DNA of 64,000 bases. Source: Phycisphaeraceae bacterium (lineage in GTDB: Bacteria; Planctomycetota; Phycisphaerae; Phycisphaerales; UBA1924). Under the pieces are notes generated by a model. It ran no database searches. It had not been told where the DNA came from and saw nothing but the letters and a program-made list of their open reading frames with translations. Positions 28,246-38,303 of this stretch are shown here, piece after piece. A program made the position numbers and the translations under genes. The stretch spans positions 2,266,928 to 2,330,927 of the forward strand of contig JAHBXH010000001.1 of the NCBI GenBank assembly GCA_019636555.1. The letters run 5' to 3'. Within the stretch, counting starts at the first letter, position 1. Every line of letters begins with the position of its first letter.

Positions 28246-31197
28246 TCATCGGCGCGAGGGCACCGCATCCTGCTTGTTTCCCTTGGCGGGTTTGGCCTCA
28301 GGGGAGGCGTTGCCCGGCGCGGCGGCCTTGGGCGGCGCTTTGCCGACCGCTTCCTCGAGAATGTCTTCCTGCTCGTGCTTGTGCATGTGCTTGCTGCCGA
28401 CCGCCGGGCTCGCGCTCGCGGGCCTGCCGATGTAGCCGAGCTCGATGCCGAGCGTGCTCTGCACCATGTCGCGCACGAACAGATACGCGCCCATGTTGCG
28501 GGGCTCCTCCTGCACCCAAACCTTCTTCGCCGTCTTGGGGTAGCGATCGAAGATCGCTTTGAGCATCTGCGAGTGCAGCGGGTAGAACTGCTCGACGCGC
28601 ACGATTGCGATCGAGTTCTTCGCAAGTTCGTCGCGGCGTTCGGCGAGTTCCCAATAGAGCTTGCCAGAGCACACGAGCACCGTCGCCACCCCCTTGCGGT
28701 CGGCGGTCTTCGAGTCGCCGTCGAAACGCGGATCGTCGATCACCTCGCGGAAAGAGCCCTTCTCGAATTCGGAGAACTCGCTCGTTTCTTTCCGAAGCAG
28801 GCTCTTCGGAGTCATCACGATCAGCGGCTTGCGGAAGTTGCGCCGAACCTGCCGGCGCAGCGCGTGGAAGATCTGCGAGGACGTGCTGGGGTAGATCACC
28901 TGCATGTTGTCGTCGGCGCAGAGTTGCAGGAAGCGCTCCAGGCGCGCCGACGAGTGCTCCGGCCCCGCGCCTTCGTAGCCGTGAGGCAAGAGCAGCACCA
29001 GACCCGACCAGCGATCCCACTTTTGCTCCGAGCACGACAGGTACTGATCGATGATCACTTGCGCCCCGTTCACAAAGTCACCGAACTGCCCTTCCCAGCA
29101 GACGAGCATGTTCGGATCGGAAAGCGAATAGCCGTAGTCAAAGCCCATCACGCTCACTTCGGAGAGCGGGCTGTCGTACACGCACAGCTTCGCCTGGCGG
29201 GGCTTGCCGTCGGAGCCCTTTGCGCCGATCTCGCGCCCTGTGCCCGGTTCGCCCACTTCGCGGATGTTGTTAAGCGGCGTGAAGGGCTTTCCGCTTTCGG
29301 CGTCGCGCAGGACCGCGTGACGCTGGGTGAACGTGCCGCGCCGGCAATCCTGACCGGAAAGCCGCACCGGGATGCCGTCAATTAGGAGCGTGCCGAACGC
29401 GAGCACTTCCGCATCGGCGTAACTCACGCGTCCCTTTTTCGGCAGCTCGGCGCGCTGCTGCAGCAGGCCCTTGAGTTTGGAATTGACGTTGAATCCTTCG
29501 GGCGTTCGGCCGAGTGCGGCGCAAACTTCCTCGAGCCGTTCGAGCGAGACGCCGGTTTCGATCGGCTCGTGCGAATACTCGGCTCCCATCCCCTTCCAGC
29601 GAGCCGAACCCGGGTCGATCGTTGGATCGTGAGGCTTTGCTTTCGCGGCACGCTGCGCTTCTTCCAGCGCATTCTCGAGCTGCGTATTGATCGCCTCGAA
29701 GTCTTCCTTGGAAACCGTCCCGTCGGTCAGCAGCGTTTGCGAATAGGTCGTGAGAACGCTCGGCCTTGCCTTGATCATCCCCGCCAGAATCGGCTGGGTG
29801 AAGCTCTGCTCGTCCTGCTCGTTGTGCCCGTACTTGCGATAGCAGAACATGTCGACAAACACGTCCTTGCGGAAGGTCTGGCGATACTCCGCGACGAGTT
29901 CCGCCACCGTCAGCATCGCGTCCGGGTCTTCTCCGTTCACGTGGAAGATCGGGCAATCAAAAGCCTTGGCGATATCCGTGCAGTAGCGCGTCGAGCGTGC
30001 GTCCTGCGGCACCGTCGTAAACCCGATCAGGTTGTTGATGACGATGTGAACCGTGCCGCCGGTGGTGTACCCCTCGAGCTGCGAGAAGTTCAGGCATTCG
30101 GCGACCATTCCCTGGCCCGCGATCGCGGCATCGCCATGAATCAACAAAGGCAGAACCTTGCGGCGCTCGGTATCTCCCTTGAGGCGCTGCTTCGCACGCG
30201 TCCGTCCTTCCACCACCGGGTTCACCGATTCGAGATGGCTGGGGTTGCTCGCCATCGCAAGGTGCAGTTGACGCCCGCTCGGAAACTTGCGCGTCCCCGA
30301 GTAGCCCCGGTGATATTTCACGTCGCCGCCGCCGTCCGCGAAGCCCTCTTCCCAGTTGTCTTCGAATTCGGTGAAGATCTGCTGGTAGGTCTTCCCCATG
30401 ATCGTGTTGAGCACGTTGAGACGGCCCCGGTGCGCCATGCCGATCACAACTTCCTCGACTCCGGCGGTCGTGGCGTGCTCGAGCATTCGGTCCATCATGG
30501 GGATAAGCGACTCCGCGCCCTCGAGGCTGAATCGCTTCTCGGTCGGATAGCGCTTGGCGGCGAAGCGCTCGAAACCCTCGGACTTGCTGAGCAACTCGAG
30601 GATGCGCAGCTTTTCCGGGCGTGAGGGCTCTCGTTTGCCCCGCTTGGCTTCGAATTTTCGCAGGAACCATTCGCGCTCGCGCAGATCCTGAATGTGGACG
30701 AACTCAAGGCCGATCGTGCCGCAGTAGGTGGCCTCGAGATAAGCCACCAGTTCGCCGAGCGTCGAAGTCGAGCCCTCGACGCCGACCAGTGAAACATCAA
30801 CGCTGTGCCCGAGGTCGGTCTCGCTCAACCCGTGGAACGCCAGATTGAGGGCGTCGGGACGGGGCTCCGATCGACCGAACGGATCGAGCTTTGCCGCGAA
30901 ATGACCGAGCTTGCGGTACGCCGCGATCAGGGCGTCCACCGCGGCCTGAAACCGCGAGGCCTCACCCGAAATCGGAATGCGCGTGCCGGAGCTGATCAGC
31001 ATCGCGCCCTCGGGAGCGCCGGCCAGCTCAAAGCCCATGAAGAACGATCGCATATCAGCGGGAACGCTGTTCGGATCGGCCTTGTACTGCTCGTACTGTG
31101 CTTCCAAATACGGTCCCTGCCAGCCGTTCACCGACGGGGAGGAAGCGATCGATTGTCCTGTCATGTCCTTGGCGGTCATCCGGTCGTGTCCGGCCAT
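28246..31197 (-). CDS. sucA: 2-oxoglutarate dehydrogenase E1 (thiamine diphosphate enzyme)
   Basis: A 983-residue E1 that decarboxylates 2-oxoglutarate and passes the succinyl group to the E2 lipoyl arm. The N-terminal E2-binding segment GPYLEAQYEQYKADPNSVPA is present. It is followed by IGMAHRGRLNVLNTIMGK, DVKYHRGYSG, SNPSHLESVNPVVEGRTRAK, LIHGDAAIAGQGMVAECLN (thiamine diphosphate site), VNGEDPDAM and the transketolase-like C-terminal half with GFDYGYSLSDPNMLVCWEGQ, FGDFVNGAQVIIDQYL and LVLLLPHGYEGAGPEHSSAR. Length is normal (about 930-990). ATG 31197 has GGAGG upstream. An A/P-rich tail of some 30 residues ends the protein. Confidence 0.95.
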   Translation of the reverse strand: MAGHDRMTAKDMTGQSIASSPSVNGWQGPYLEAQYEQYKADPNSVPADMRSFFMGFELAGAPEGAMLISSGTRIPISGEASRFQAAVDALIAAYRKLGHFAAKLDPFGRSEPRPDALNLAFHGLSETDLGHSVDVSLVGVEGSTSTLGELVAYLEATYCGTIGLEFVHIQDLREREWFLRKFEAKRGKREPSRPEKLRILELLSKSEGFERFAAKRYPTEKRFSLEGAESLIPMMDRMLEHATTAGVEEVVIGMAHRGRLNVLNTIMGKTYQQIFTEFEDNWEEGFADGGGDVKYHRGYSGTRKFPSGRQLHLAMASNPSHLESVNPVVEGRTRAKQRLKGDTERRKVLPLLIHGDAAIAGQGMVAECLNFSQLEGYTTGGTVHIVINNLIGFTTVPQDARSTRYCTDIAKAFDCPIFHVNGEDPDAMLTVAELVAEYRQTFRKDVFVDMFCYRKYGHNEQDEQSFTQPILAGMIKARPSVLTTYSQTLLTDGTVSKEDFEAINTQLENALEEAQRAAKAKPHDPTIDPGSARWKGMGAEYSHEPIETGVSLERLEEVCAALGRTPEGFNVNSKLKGLLQQRAELPKKGRVSYADAEVLAFGTLLIDGIPVRLSGQDCRRGTFTQRHAVLRDAESGKPFTPLNNIREVGEPGTGREIGAKGSDGKPRQAKLCVYDSPLSEVSVMGFDYGYSLSDPNMLVCWEGQFGDFVNGAQVIIDQYLSCSEQKWDRWSGLVLLLPHGYEGAGPEHSSARLERFLQLCADDNMQVIYPSTSSQIFHALRRQVRRNFRKPLIVMTPKSLLRKETSEFSEFEKGSFREVIDDPRFDGDSKTADRKGVATVLVCSGKLYWELAERRDELAKNSIAIVRVEQFYPLHSQMLKAIFDRYPKTAKKVWVQEEPRNMGAYLFVRDMVQSTLGIELGYIGRPASASPAVGSKHMHKHEQEDILEEAVGKAPPKAAAPGNASPEAKPAKGNKQDAVPSRR

Positions 31198-31323
31198 TGC
31201 CGGACCCTCCGCAGCGGCTCACAGCAGCCGACCATTCCCTTGGCCGACCGCGCGAGCACGCGGCGGGCAATGGTAGGTTTGGGGTCGGGGTAGTTTCCCG
31301 TGTTTCGGCGGTCCGCGGAAGGC

Positions 31324-32274
31324 TTAGCCGAACCGCCCGGTCACGTAATCCTCGGTTTCTCGAAGCCGGGGCAACTGGAAAATATCCGCGGTCCGTCCGT
31401 ACTCGACCAGCCTTCCAAGATACATGAACGCCGTGTAGTCGCTCACTCGGGCCGCCTGCTGCATGTTGTGCGTGACGATGAGGACCGTGTAGCGTTTCCC
31501 AATTTCCAGGATGAGTTCTTCGATCCGGAGAGTGGCGATCGGGTCGAGCGCCGAGCAAGGCTCGTCGAGCAGAAGCACTTGCGGCTCACATACGATCGCT
31601 CGCGCGATGCAGAGACGCTGCTGCTGCCCGCCGGAGAGCCCCATCGCCGACGACTTCAGACGGTCTTTCACTTCATCCCACAGCGCGGCTTGTTTGAGCG
31701 CTTTCTCGCAGGCCTGTTCGAGCACTGACTTGCGCCGCTCGCCGGAGATTCGCAGCGCGTACACGACGTTCTCGAAGATCGAGATCGGGAACGGATTGGG
31801 CTTCTGAAAAACCATCCCGAGGCGCTTGCGGAGCGAGATCACGTCGACGCCGCGACCGTACACGTCTTCTCCCCGGAGCGTGATCGAACCCGATGTGCGC
31901 ACGCCGTCCACCAGATCGTTCAGACGATTCACCGAGCGCAGCAGCGTGGACTTGCCGCACCCGCTGGGTCCGATGATCGAGGTGATTTTGCCATCGGCGA
32001 TCGGCATGTTGATGCCATGGAGCGCCTTGTTGTGCCCGTACCAGAGCTGAAAATCACGGACTTCGAGAACCGCGGGCACCCCCATCACCGACTCGTGGCG
32101 GCGCGGCTCCGGCGTCTCCCCCCGCTTGATCGCATCGATCACCGGGTACTGGCCTGCTCCACTCGCCGCGGGCCCGACAACAGGGCGTTTGCGCGCCGGT
32201 AATTCCACCATCGGCGGCTCCGGCTGCGGCTTGGGGCTGGGAGGCGACTGGGTCATGGGAAGGGACGCGGGCAT
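31324..32274 (-). CDS. pstB: Phosphate ABC transporter ATP-binding protein
   Basis: A 316-residue ATPase of the Pst high-affinity phosphate importer. Seen: Walker [21 protein letters not shown], the family-typical [14 protein letters not shown], signature [15 protein letters not shown], Walker [14 protein letters not shown] and switch His in [14 protein letters not shown]. The N-terminus carries an extra 60-odd Pro-rich residues ([20 protein letters not shown]) not usual for PstB (about 255 residues); the start could be internal, near MGVPAVLEV at residue 64. Last gene of pstS-pstC-pstA-pstB; no phoU follows. Confidence 0.93.
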   Translation of the reverse strand: MPASLPMTQSPPSPKPQPEPPMVELPARKRPVVGPAASGAGQYPVIDAIKRGETPEPRRHESVMGVPAVLEVRDFQLWYGHNKALHGINMPIADGKITSIIGPSGCGKSTLLRSVNRLNDLVDGVRTSGSITLRGEDVYGRGVDVISLRKRLGMVFQKPNPFPISIFENVVYALRISGERRKSVLEQACEKALKQAALWDEVKDRLKSSAMGLSGGQQQRLCIARAIVCEPQVLLLDEPCSALDPIATLRIEELILEIGKRYTVLIVTHNMQQAARVSDYTAFMYLGRLVEYGRTADIFQLPRLRETEDYVTGRFG

Positions 32275-32304
32275 GCAAGGGTCATCCAGACAGTAAGCGG
32301 GCCG

Positions 32305-33189
32305 CTACACACCAACTCGAAAACGCGCGTGACGCGAGGCAACTAGGCGGATCGAAAGATTGACCACGAACAACATGAACAAGAGGACGAGAATACCGGC
32401 CCACGCCAATCGTTTCTGCTCCGGATATGGTCCGGTGGCGTAGGTGTAGATCTGGAGCGTCAGCGACGGAAACGGTTCTGCCGGGTTGTGCGTGAGCAAC
32501 CGGCTTCCAAGCGCGGTGAATAGCAGCGGCGCCGTCTCACCCGCGATACGACCCATCGCGAGCATGATCCCCGTGGCAACGCCTCCGAACGCGCCTGGAA
32601 GAACAACGCGGAAAATCGTCTGCGCACGCGTTGCGCCGAGCGCCAGCGAGCCCTCGCGGAACGTCTTGGGAACGAGCCGCAGCATTTCTTCGGTCGTGCG
32701 CGCCACGATCGGGATCATGATGAACGCGAGCGCCGCTGCGCCCGCGTATCCGCTGAACGAAACCGAACTCTGGGTCCAGCGCGAAACCGGAACGACCACG
32801 AGCTCGTAGCCGAGAATTCCGACCACGATGCTCGGGACGCCGGCAAGAACATCGGCGATGAACCGTAGCGGATTGGTGACAACGTGTTCGCCCGGATACT
32901 CCGACAGATAGATCCCCGCGAGTACGCCGATCGGGACACCGACCGCGGACGCGAGCGCGACGAGGATGATCGTTCCGTCAATCGCATGGCGCATGCCGCC
33001 GGGGTGCGCCACATCGCCCGTCGGCACCGAAGTCAGGAACTCCCACGAGAGCGATGCGACGCCGATCCAGACGAGATAGCCGATCACCAGCAGCAGAATC
33101 GCGACAATGAGCGCCGCGCCGCCGGCGCACAGCCCGAACATGATCGAGCTGATCGAGCGCCTTCGGAATTCCGCGAACGAGCCGGGCAA
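32305..33189 (-). CDS. pstA: Phosphate ABC transporter permease PstA
   Basis: A 294-residue inner-membrane permease of the Pst system. Hydrophobic spans include LCAGGAALIVAILLLVIGY and GTIILVALASAVGVPIGVLA; then LSEYPGEH, FIADVLAGVPSIVVGILGYE, AFIMIPIVARTTEEMLRLVP, the cytoplasmic coupling motif EGSLALGATRAQTIFRVVLP, and MGRIAGETAPLLFTALG. ATG 33255 would overlap pstC by 56 bases with no ribosome site. TTG 33189 has AGGAGA seven bases upstream, overlapping the pstC stop, and is preferred. This gives MPGSFAEFRRR as the N-terminus. Confidence 0.93.
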   Translation of the reverse strand: MPGSFAEFRRRSISSIMFGLCAGGAALIVAILLLVIGYLVWIGVASLSWEFLTSVPTGDVAHPGGMRHAIDGTIILVALASAVGVPIGVLAGIYLSEYPGEHVVTNPLRFIADVLAGVPSIVVGILGYELVVVPVSRWTQSSVSFSGYAGAAALAFIMIPIVARTTEEMLRLVPKTFREGSLALGATRAQTIFRVVLPGAFGGVATGIMLAMGRIAGETAPLLFTALGSRLLTHNPAEPFPSLTLQIYTYATGPYPEQKRLAWAGILVLLFMLFVVNLSIRLVASRHARFRVGV

Positions 33190-33199
33190 AGCGGTTCTC

Positions 33200-34345
33200 C
33201 TAGTGGCTGCCGGTCGGTGAGATGCCGCCGACAACGAGCCGGCGTGCAACGACATTGAAAACCAGAGACATGGTGAGCAGAATCAGCGCGACGTACAGAA
33301 GCGCCGCGCGATGCAGCCCCTCCGACGCCTCGGCAAATTCGTTTGCCAGCACGCTCGCCATCGTCTGCGCCGGCGCGAACGGCGAAGGCGAGATCTGGCT
33401 GTTGTTGCCGATCACCATCGTGACCGCCATGGTCTCTCCCGCCGCACGCGCAAGCCCCAGCATGATCGCGCCGAGCAATCCGCTCCGCCCGTACCGCAGC
33501 ATCGCGACGCAGCTCTGCCACCACGTCGCGCCCAGAGCGAGCGTCCCCTCGATCTGCGTACGCGGCACCGACTTCAGCACATCGCGACTCACCGATGTGA
33601 TGATCGGGAGGATCATGATCGCAAGAATCAGGCTGCCGGTGAACAGATCGCGCCCGGTCAGAGGAATCGGACGCTCAATGTTCCGACCAGCGACGGTCAC
33701 CGTCTCGTAGAACATCCATCGAAACCCCGGGATCGGTTCGAGCACGCGCTGCAGAAACGGCCCCACGTATTTCTGAAAGAGCGGCGCGAGAACGAACAGC
33801 GCCCAGATTCCAAACGCAAGACTCGGGACCGCCGCAAGAAACTCGATCAGAAACGATGCCGCGCCCGCGATTCGCAGTTTCGGAGCGACGCGAACCAGGA
33901 AAATCGCGGCGCTCAAGCTGATCGGCACAGCGATCACGAGCGCGATCACCGAACTCACCGCCGTGCCCCAGATCACCGGCAACGCCCCGAACGCCGGCGC
34001 GAGCGTCTCCATCACGGGCTCGCCGTCGATGAGAACGACCTGCCCGGTCGCATCACGCATCGGCCGCTCGAGTTCGTTCACCCGCCACTCGGTCGAAACC
34101 AGAAACCCGAAGCCGAATTGCCGGATCGCGGGCCAGGCCGAGTGAACCAGCACGGCGATCAGTGAAATCAGCATGAGAAACACGATCGCCGCGCTCAGGC
34201 GGCAGGCCCACCCCAGCGCTGCGTCACCCAAATGTGCGCTCCGTGCGACTCCGGTCTGCCCGCCACTCCCGGGCGGCGCCGACATCGCTTCGCGCGACCA
34301 CCCTTTCGGGCGGTCGGCGGGCGTTGCAACGGCGTGGGTCGTCAT
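33200..34345 (-). CDS. pstC: Phosphate ABC transporter permease PstC
   Basis: A 381-residue permease partner of PstA. Spans include AAIVFLMLISLIAVLVHSAW and VIWGTAVSSVIALVIAVPIS. Typical PstC motifs: FLIEFLAAVPSLAFGIWALF, LFTGSLILAIMILPIITSVS, QIEGTLALGATWWQSCVAML, MLGLARAAGETMAVTMVIGN and LYVALILLTMSLVFNVVARR. A periplasmic loop of about 60 residues (STEWRVNELERP to ETLAPAFGALP) follows helix 1. It lies 23 bases downstream of pstS. The pstC stop overlaps the pstA ribosome site. Confidence 0.94.
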   Translation of the reverse strand: MTTHAVATPADRPKGWSREAMSAPPGSGGQTGVARSAHLGDAALGWACRLSAAIVFLMLISLIAVLVHSAWPAIRQFGFGFLVSTEWRVNELERPMRDATGQVVLIDGEPVMETLAPAFGALPVIWGTAVSSVIALVIAVPISLSAAIFLVRVAPKLRIAGAASFLIEFLAAVPSLAFGIWALFVLAPLFQKYVGPFLQRVLEPIPGFRWMFYETVTVAGRNIERPIPLTGRDLFTGSLILAIMILPIITSVSRDVLKSVPRTQIEGTLALGATWWQSCVAMLRYGRSGLLGAIMLGLARAAGETMAVTMVIGNNSQISPSPFAPAQTMASVLANEFAEASEGLHRAALLYVALILLTMSLVFNVVARRLVVGGISPTGSH

Positions 34346-34368
34346 GGGTGGATGCGGAGCACCAACAT

Positions 34369-35439
34369 TCAGGGCTGAACCAGAACCGGCTTGCCGTCGT
34401 GCGTCACGGAATTGAGCGCGCCGAGCGCCGCCGACCGGACTTTCTCGCTAAGCGGCGAGTAGTACATCGCCTCGGACAATTTCTGCCCCGGCCCGAGCGT
34501 CCAGCGCAAATAACCCAGCAGCGCCTCGGCCTCTGCCTGTGTTTTGATGTTCTCAAGGTGCTTGTACAGCACGATGTAGGTGAAAGCGCTGATCGGGTAC
34601 GCCTTTTCGCCGGGTGCATTCCACGCATCCGCCCGCAGAATATCGCCCCTCAATTCGCCGGAGGTCTCGTCTCCCGCGGCGGAAACAGATTCCGCGTTCG
34701 CGAGCACGAACTTGCCGACTTTGTTCTGCACGGCCCCGAACGAAATCTTGTTCGCAATCGCGTAGTTGTGTTCGATGTAGCCGATCGAACCCACGGTCTG
34801 CTGGATGACGGCCGCAACACCCTCATTTCCTTTGCCGCCCTGACCCAGCGGCCATTTCACCTGCTTGCCGACCCCGATCTCCGCTTTGAACACCGGACTC
34901 TGTGTTCCAAGATAGCTCGTGAACACATGCGTCGTTCCGCTTCCATCCGTGCGAAACGCCGGCGTAATCGGAGTCTTGGGCAGCTTGACATCGGGGTTCA
35001 GTTTTTGAAGCTGCGCGTCGTCCCACGAGCTGATCCGCCCCAGGTAGATATCCACGAGTACCGCGCCGGTGAAATGAAGTGGTTCTTTCACTCCCGGAAG
35101 GTTGTACGCCGGAACGACCGCTCCGAGCGTCGCGGGGAATTGCACCACGGCATCGGTCCCGCCCATCGCCGCGATTTCCTTCTCGTTCAAAGGCGCGTCG
35201 GTGGCGCCAAAGGCCACGGTTTTGTCGGCGAGTGCTTTCACGCCCCCGCCGGATCCGATGCTTCGGTAGTCGATCTTGACGCTCGGATGCGCTCGTTGAT
35301 ACTCCGACACCCACCGTGTGTATAGCGGTGCCGGAAACGTGGCGCCCGCGCCGCTCAGGCGGATTTCTCCCGGGTAGGACGCGACCGAAAATCCGCCAAT
35401 CGCGATCGAGGCGACGGCTCCGATGAGTCCTGATTTCAT
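34369..35439 (-). CDS. pstS: Phosphate ABC transporter substrate-binding protein
   Basis: A 356-residue periplasmic phosphate-binding protein. After a signal peptide (SGLIGAVASIAIGGFSVASY) come the family hallmarks: IRLSGAGATFPAPLYTRWV, KIDYRSIGSGGGVKALADKT, FGATDAPLNEKEI, VVPAYNLPGVKEPLHFTGAV, FRTDGSGTTHVFTSYLG, and VGSIGYIEHNYAIANKIS, plus AYPISAFTYIVLYKHLEN. The phosphate ligands T/S-G and D-G-S-G-T-T are all visible. ATG 35439 is preceded by AAGGAGCGCC. First gene of the pst operon, so a Pho-type promoter is expected upstream, though no clear Pho box was recognised. Confidence 0.94.
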   Translation of the reverse strand: MKSGLIGAVASIAIGGFSVASYPGEIRLSGAGATFPAPLYTRWVSEYQRAHPSVKIDYRSIGSGGGVKALADKTVAFGATDAPLNEKEIAAMGGTDAVVQFPATLGAVVPAYNLPGVKEPLHFTGAVLVDIYLGRISSWDDAQLQKLNPDVKLPKTPITPAFRTDGSGTTHVFTSYLGTQSPVFKAEIGVGKQVKWPLGQGGKGNEGVAAVIQQTVGSIGYIEHNYAIANKISFGAVQNKVGKFVLANAESVSAAGDETSGELRGDILRADAWNAPGEKAYPISAFTYIVLYKHLENIKTQAEAEALLGYLRWTLGPGQKLSEAMYYSPLSEKVRSAALGALNSVTHDGKPVLVQP

Positions 35440-35551
35440 GGCGCTCCTTGCCGCGAATTCAGATTCACGGCAGGGAAACTGTACCGACGGGCATTGATCC
35501 CCGGCGGGCATTCACGTTAAGAATCCGCGAAGACCCGACCCGCCACCGTCC

Positions 35552-37792
35552 TCACTTCGAGCCGGATTCGGTCCCAAGAATCAGCGGGAGCAGATCGGCA
35601 TTCGGCAGATTGAGCGCCCCCGCGAGGGCCGCCGCAGCGGTCGATTCCGCCGCGTCTCGGCTCCGTGCGAGCTCGAGCACCCGGCGAACCTGACGCTCTT
35701 CAAGCTGATTCCCGAAACGCTTCGCGCTTGTCGAAACCTGATTGAGCAGCATGACCCGCTCGGAACCCGAGGTGGCAACCGCGGCGTCCATCAGCGCGAC
35801 CTGCGCTCGTTGCTGCGGGATCAACGCGAGCACCTCGGCCACATCCTGGCGAGTCGCGCCGGTCGTCTCGCCCAGCGACTTGATCAGAGGCAGCACCGAC
35901 TCCTCCACCGGCAGAATCGGGTTTCGTGTCAAAGCGAGGTCGCGCAGAGTACCGAGCGAGCGGACCGCGTAGTCTCGCGCCTCGTCGGTTCCGATCGGAC
36001 CTCCGGATGCCGCGAGCACCAGATCTGCCGCCGACTTCGAAATCGCTTCCGGCGAAATGGCAAGCGGACGAACCGCGACGCTCGTTTCAGTCTCGTAGCG
36101 CCGGCGCAGCTCCGGATAGGCCTCGGGAATGGTCAAGGCGAGAATCGGAGTCGCCGCGGTGCGCGAAGTCCCGCGCACTTCGGTGATCAACTGCGGAAAG
36201 TCCGCGGGATTCGGATCGATGGCGACGATCAGGTCGACCGCCGGAACTTCCGCAATCGGCCCTTCGAGTTCGGCCATCGTCGCGCCGCGGGCGAGGACGG
36301 TGTAGCCGTCGCTCTCGAGGATCTTGCGGATCGCCTGGTACTGCTCGATGTCGCGGGCGAGAATCGCCGCGTACTTGCTCGAAGCCTCACGGACCGCCGC
36401 GGCAAGCGTCGGGACGACGCGGTCGCTGCCGGAGAACCCGTTCGACGGCTGCGAACTGCCGATCGCAAGCGACGATTCATACTGAACGCGCCGATTCGGA
36501 TACGTCAAAGCTTCGACGAGCGGCTGACGCGCCGCACCCGAAACTCCGTATGCGCCGGACTCAACCAGCGCCTTGCTCCCCGCCGTCTGCTCGATCGCCG
36601 AGATCGACTTGCGCGCAAGCAACGTGTCCTTCGCGTCGATCGCCCGGGCCAGCACCGCCTGCATCGGCCCGGCGCCCGCCGTCACGGCGAAATACATGGC
36701 GTCGCGACGATCGCTCGGATACGCCGGGTTGTCGTAGTTCTTCGGCTGCTGGATCTCACGCCGGAGGTTCGAAGCGAGCCAGATCGCGAGCGCTTCGCGG
36801 CTCGTGGCGTCGATCTCGAGCGCCCGCTCGGCCAGACGCATCGCCATCGCCTCGTGGTAGACACTCGAGCGAATCCCCGTCATGGTGAGTCCCATGCCCG
36901 GCTGGAAGTGCCACAAAAGCTGGTACTCCTCGCCCGGGAAACTAGTCACGTCGCGCGTCTGGTTGTAATACCGGTTGGCCAACTGAATGTACAACTCCGC
37001 CACGCTCGCGCCGGCCGAACCCGAATCGATGCGGTTCATCGCACGCTCGGCCGCGGCCTTCACATTCGAAACCGAAGAGGTCATCCGCACGTCCGCGAGG
37101 AACGGCAGCGCCGAGCGATGCCCGATCAGCCCCAGCACGTCTGCCAACCGCTCCTGCATCGCCGGGTCGCCGCCGATCATGGCGGTCGCCAGCGGAATCA
37201 CCGACTGGCTCCCGATATCGACGAGCACGCGCTGTGCTTCCGATCGAAGTGCGGGATTGTCACGATCCATCAGCGCCGTCAATAGCTGCGGCACCGCATA
37301 CTCGCCCGCCGCCTTGAGTCGAGCCGAAGCCCGCACTCGCCCCTGAACCGTACCGGTCAGCTTCGCGATGTTCTCGGCGATCTCGTTCGGATCGCGCGCC
37401 GCTTCCAGCCTTCCGGTCTCGTACAACTTGTACATCGCGCCCGCGAGAGGCTCGAGATCCGCGACCCGCATCGCGCGCCCCACCGTCTCGTCGAACCGCG
37501 TCGTCTCACCCGTCGAGTCAACCAGCTTCACGAAGTCCTTCGGTTGAAGATTCCGCGAGAGCAACTCGCGCCCGACGCTCCCCGCCACGTCGTAACGCGC
37601 AATCCGTGTGAAGTGAATGAAGTCCTTGAGCAGATCGCCGTCGGTCGCGGCCTTGATTCCCTGATCGGTCTTCAACTCCGGCGCGACCGCCTGGCGCGCA
37701 TCGGCGTCGCTCATTGCGAATGCGCTCGCAGCCAGCATCAGTGCGGCAAGAAGTCCAGACTTGTTCACGCGTCGGTAGGAAGAGCGGGTCAT
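35552..37792 (-). CDS. Exported HEAT-repeat protein with receiver-like region
   Basis: A 746-residue protein with a signal peptide (SGLLAALMLAASAFAMSDADA). Residues about 150-250 hold HEAT-type helical repeats (YAVPQLLTALMDRDNPALRS, SVIPLATAMIGGDPAMQERL, HRSALPFLADVRM). The middle is helical, TPR- or HEAT-like. Residues about 475-620 look like a receiver fold: AAILARDIEQYQAIRKILES, GYTVLARGATMAELE, VDLIVAIDPNPADFPQLI and TPILALTIPEAYPELRRRYE. No clear phospho-acceptor is conserved. More helical repeats close the protein. Its role is unknown. Upstream is a 511-base region shared with the HTH-receiver regulator. Confidence 0.65.
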   Translation of the reverse strand: MTRSSYRRVNKSGLLAALMLAASAFAMSDADARQAVAPELKTDQGIKAATDGDLLKDFIHFTRIARYDVAGSVGRELLSRNLQPKDFVKLVDSTGETTRFDETVGRAMRVADLEPLAGAMYKLYETGRLEAARDPNEIAENIAKLTGTVQGRVRASARLKAAGEYAVPQLLTALMDRDNPALRSEAQRVLVDIGSQSVIPLATAMIGGDPAMQERLADVLGLIGHRSALPFLADVRMTSSVSNVKAAAERAMNRIDSGSAGASVAELYIQLANRYYNQTRDVTSFPGEEYQLLWHFQPGMGLTMTGIRSSVYHEAMAMRLAERALEIDATSREALAIWLASNLRREIQQPKNYDNPAYPSDRRDAMYFAVTAGAGPMQAVLARAIDAKDTLLARKSISAIEQTAGSKALVESGAYGVSGAARQPLVEALTYPNRRVQYESSLAIGSSQPSNGFSGSDRVVPTLAAAVREASSKYAAILARDIEQYQAIRKILESDGYTVLARGATMAELEGPIAEVPAVDLIVAIDPNPADFPQLITEVRGTSRTAATPILALTIPEAYPELRRRYETETSVAVRPLAISPEAISKSAADLVLAASGGPIGTDEARDYAVRSLGTLRDLALTRNPILPVEESVLPLIKSLGETTGATRQDVAEVLALIPQQRAQVALMDAAVATSGSERVMLLNQVSTSAKRFGNQLEERQVRRVLELARSRDAAESTAAAALAGALNLPNADLLPLILGTESGSK

Positions 37793-38303
37793 CTCGCGGT
37801 AATCCTCTTAACTGTCAGCCTCATGTATTCGGAAGTTGCGGCAGCGCCGGCTTCACGCGTCCTGCGATCCATCCCCCACTCCCCCACTCCCAACGTCTCA
37901 AAAAGCTCAACTCGAACAACTCAACTGCGACCTTCCAGCGAATTCCACTTGCCGCGCCCGACCGAGTTCTCGGTCGGATAGGGGCCGATTCGGAGCGCAT
38001 CAGAAGCGGTTGCATCCGCTCCGGAACGCGATCCGGACGCATCCGGCGTCCGTGGGACCGAGAGGATAGCCAATCTACGTTCTGCCGTCCCCCTCCGCAA
38101 GCCGTCCTAAACAGCGCACCTTGCCAAGCCGGCCTATCCGGCTCTCCCAAGCCCTGATAACGCCGTGGCCATGGGGAAATCCGCTTTTCTTGCCTGCCGA
38201 GCATCCTCCTGGGTGAATCGCCCCTCAGGCTTGGCCGATTTGTTGTCGTCCACCGGTTGCCGGAGTCATCCGCAGCCCGTTGTGTGCTCCACGAGGTGAA
38301 GCG
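37793..38303 (+). other. 511-base non-coding stretch between HEAT gene and HTH-receiver gene
   Basis: No convincing gene: the short frames here have no recognisable family, signal peptide or ribosome site. It should hold the divergent promoters of both flanking genes. One hairpin is visible, CGGACGC (38034-38040), a five-base loop and GCGTCCG (38046-38052), without a T-run. The last 20 bases contain GAGGTGAAGCG, the ribosome site of the regulator. Confidence 0.5.

Noticed and set aside
35440..35551. Pho box upstream of pstS
   Set aside because: No direct repeats of the CTGTCAT type were recognised, so none is claimed.
37821..38204. 127-residue minus-strand frame in the 511-base gap
   Set aside because: No family, no ribosome site, low-quality composition; treated as non-coding.
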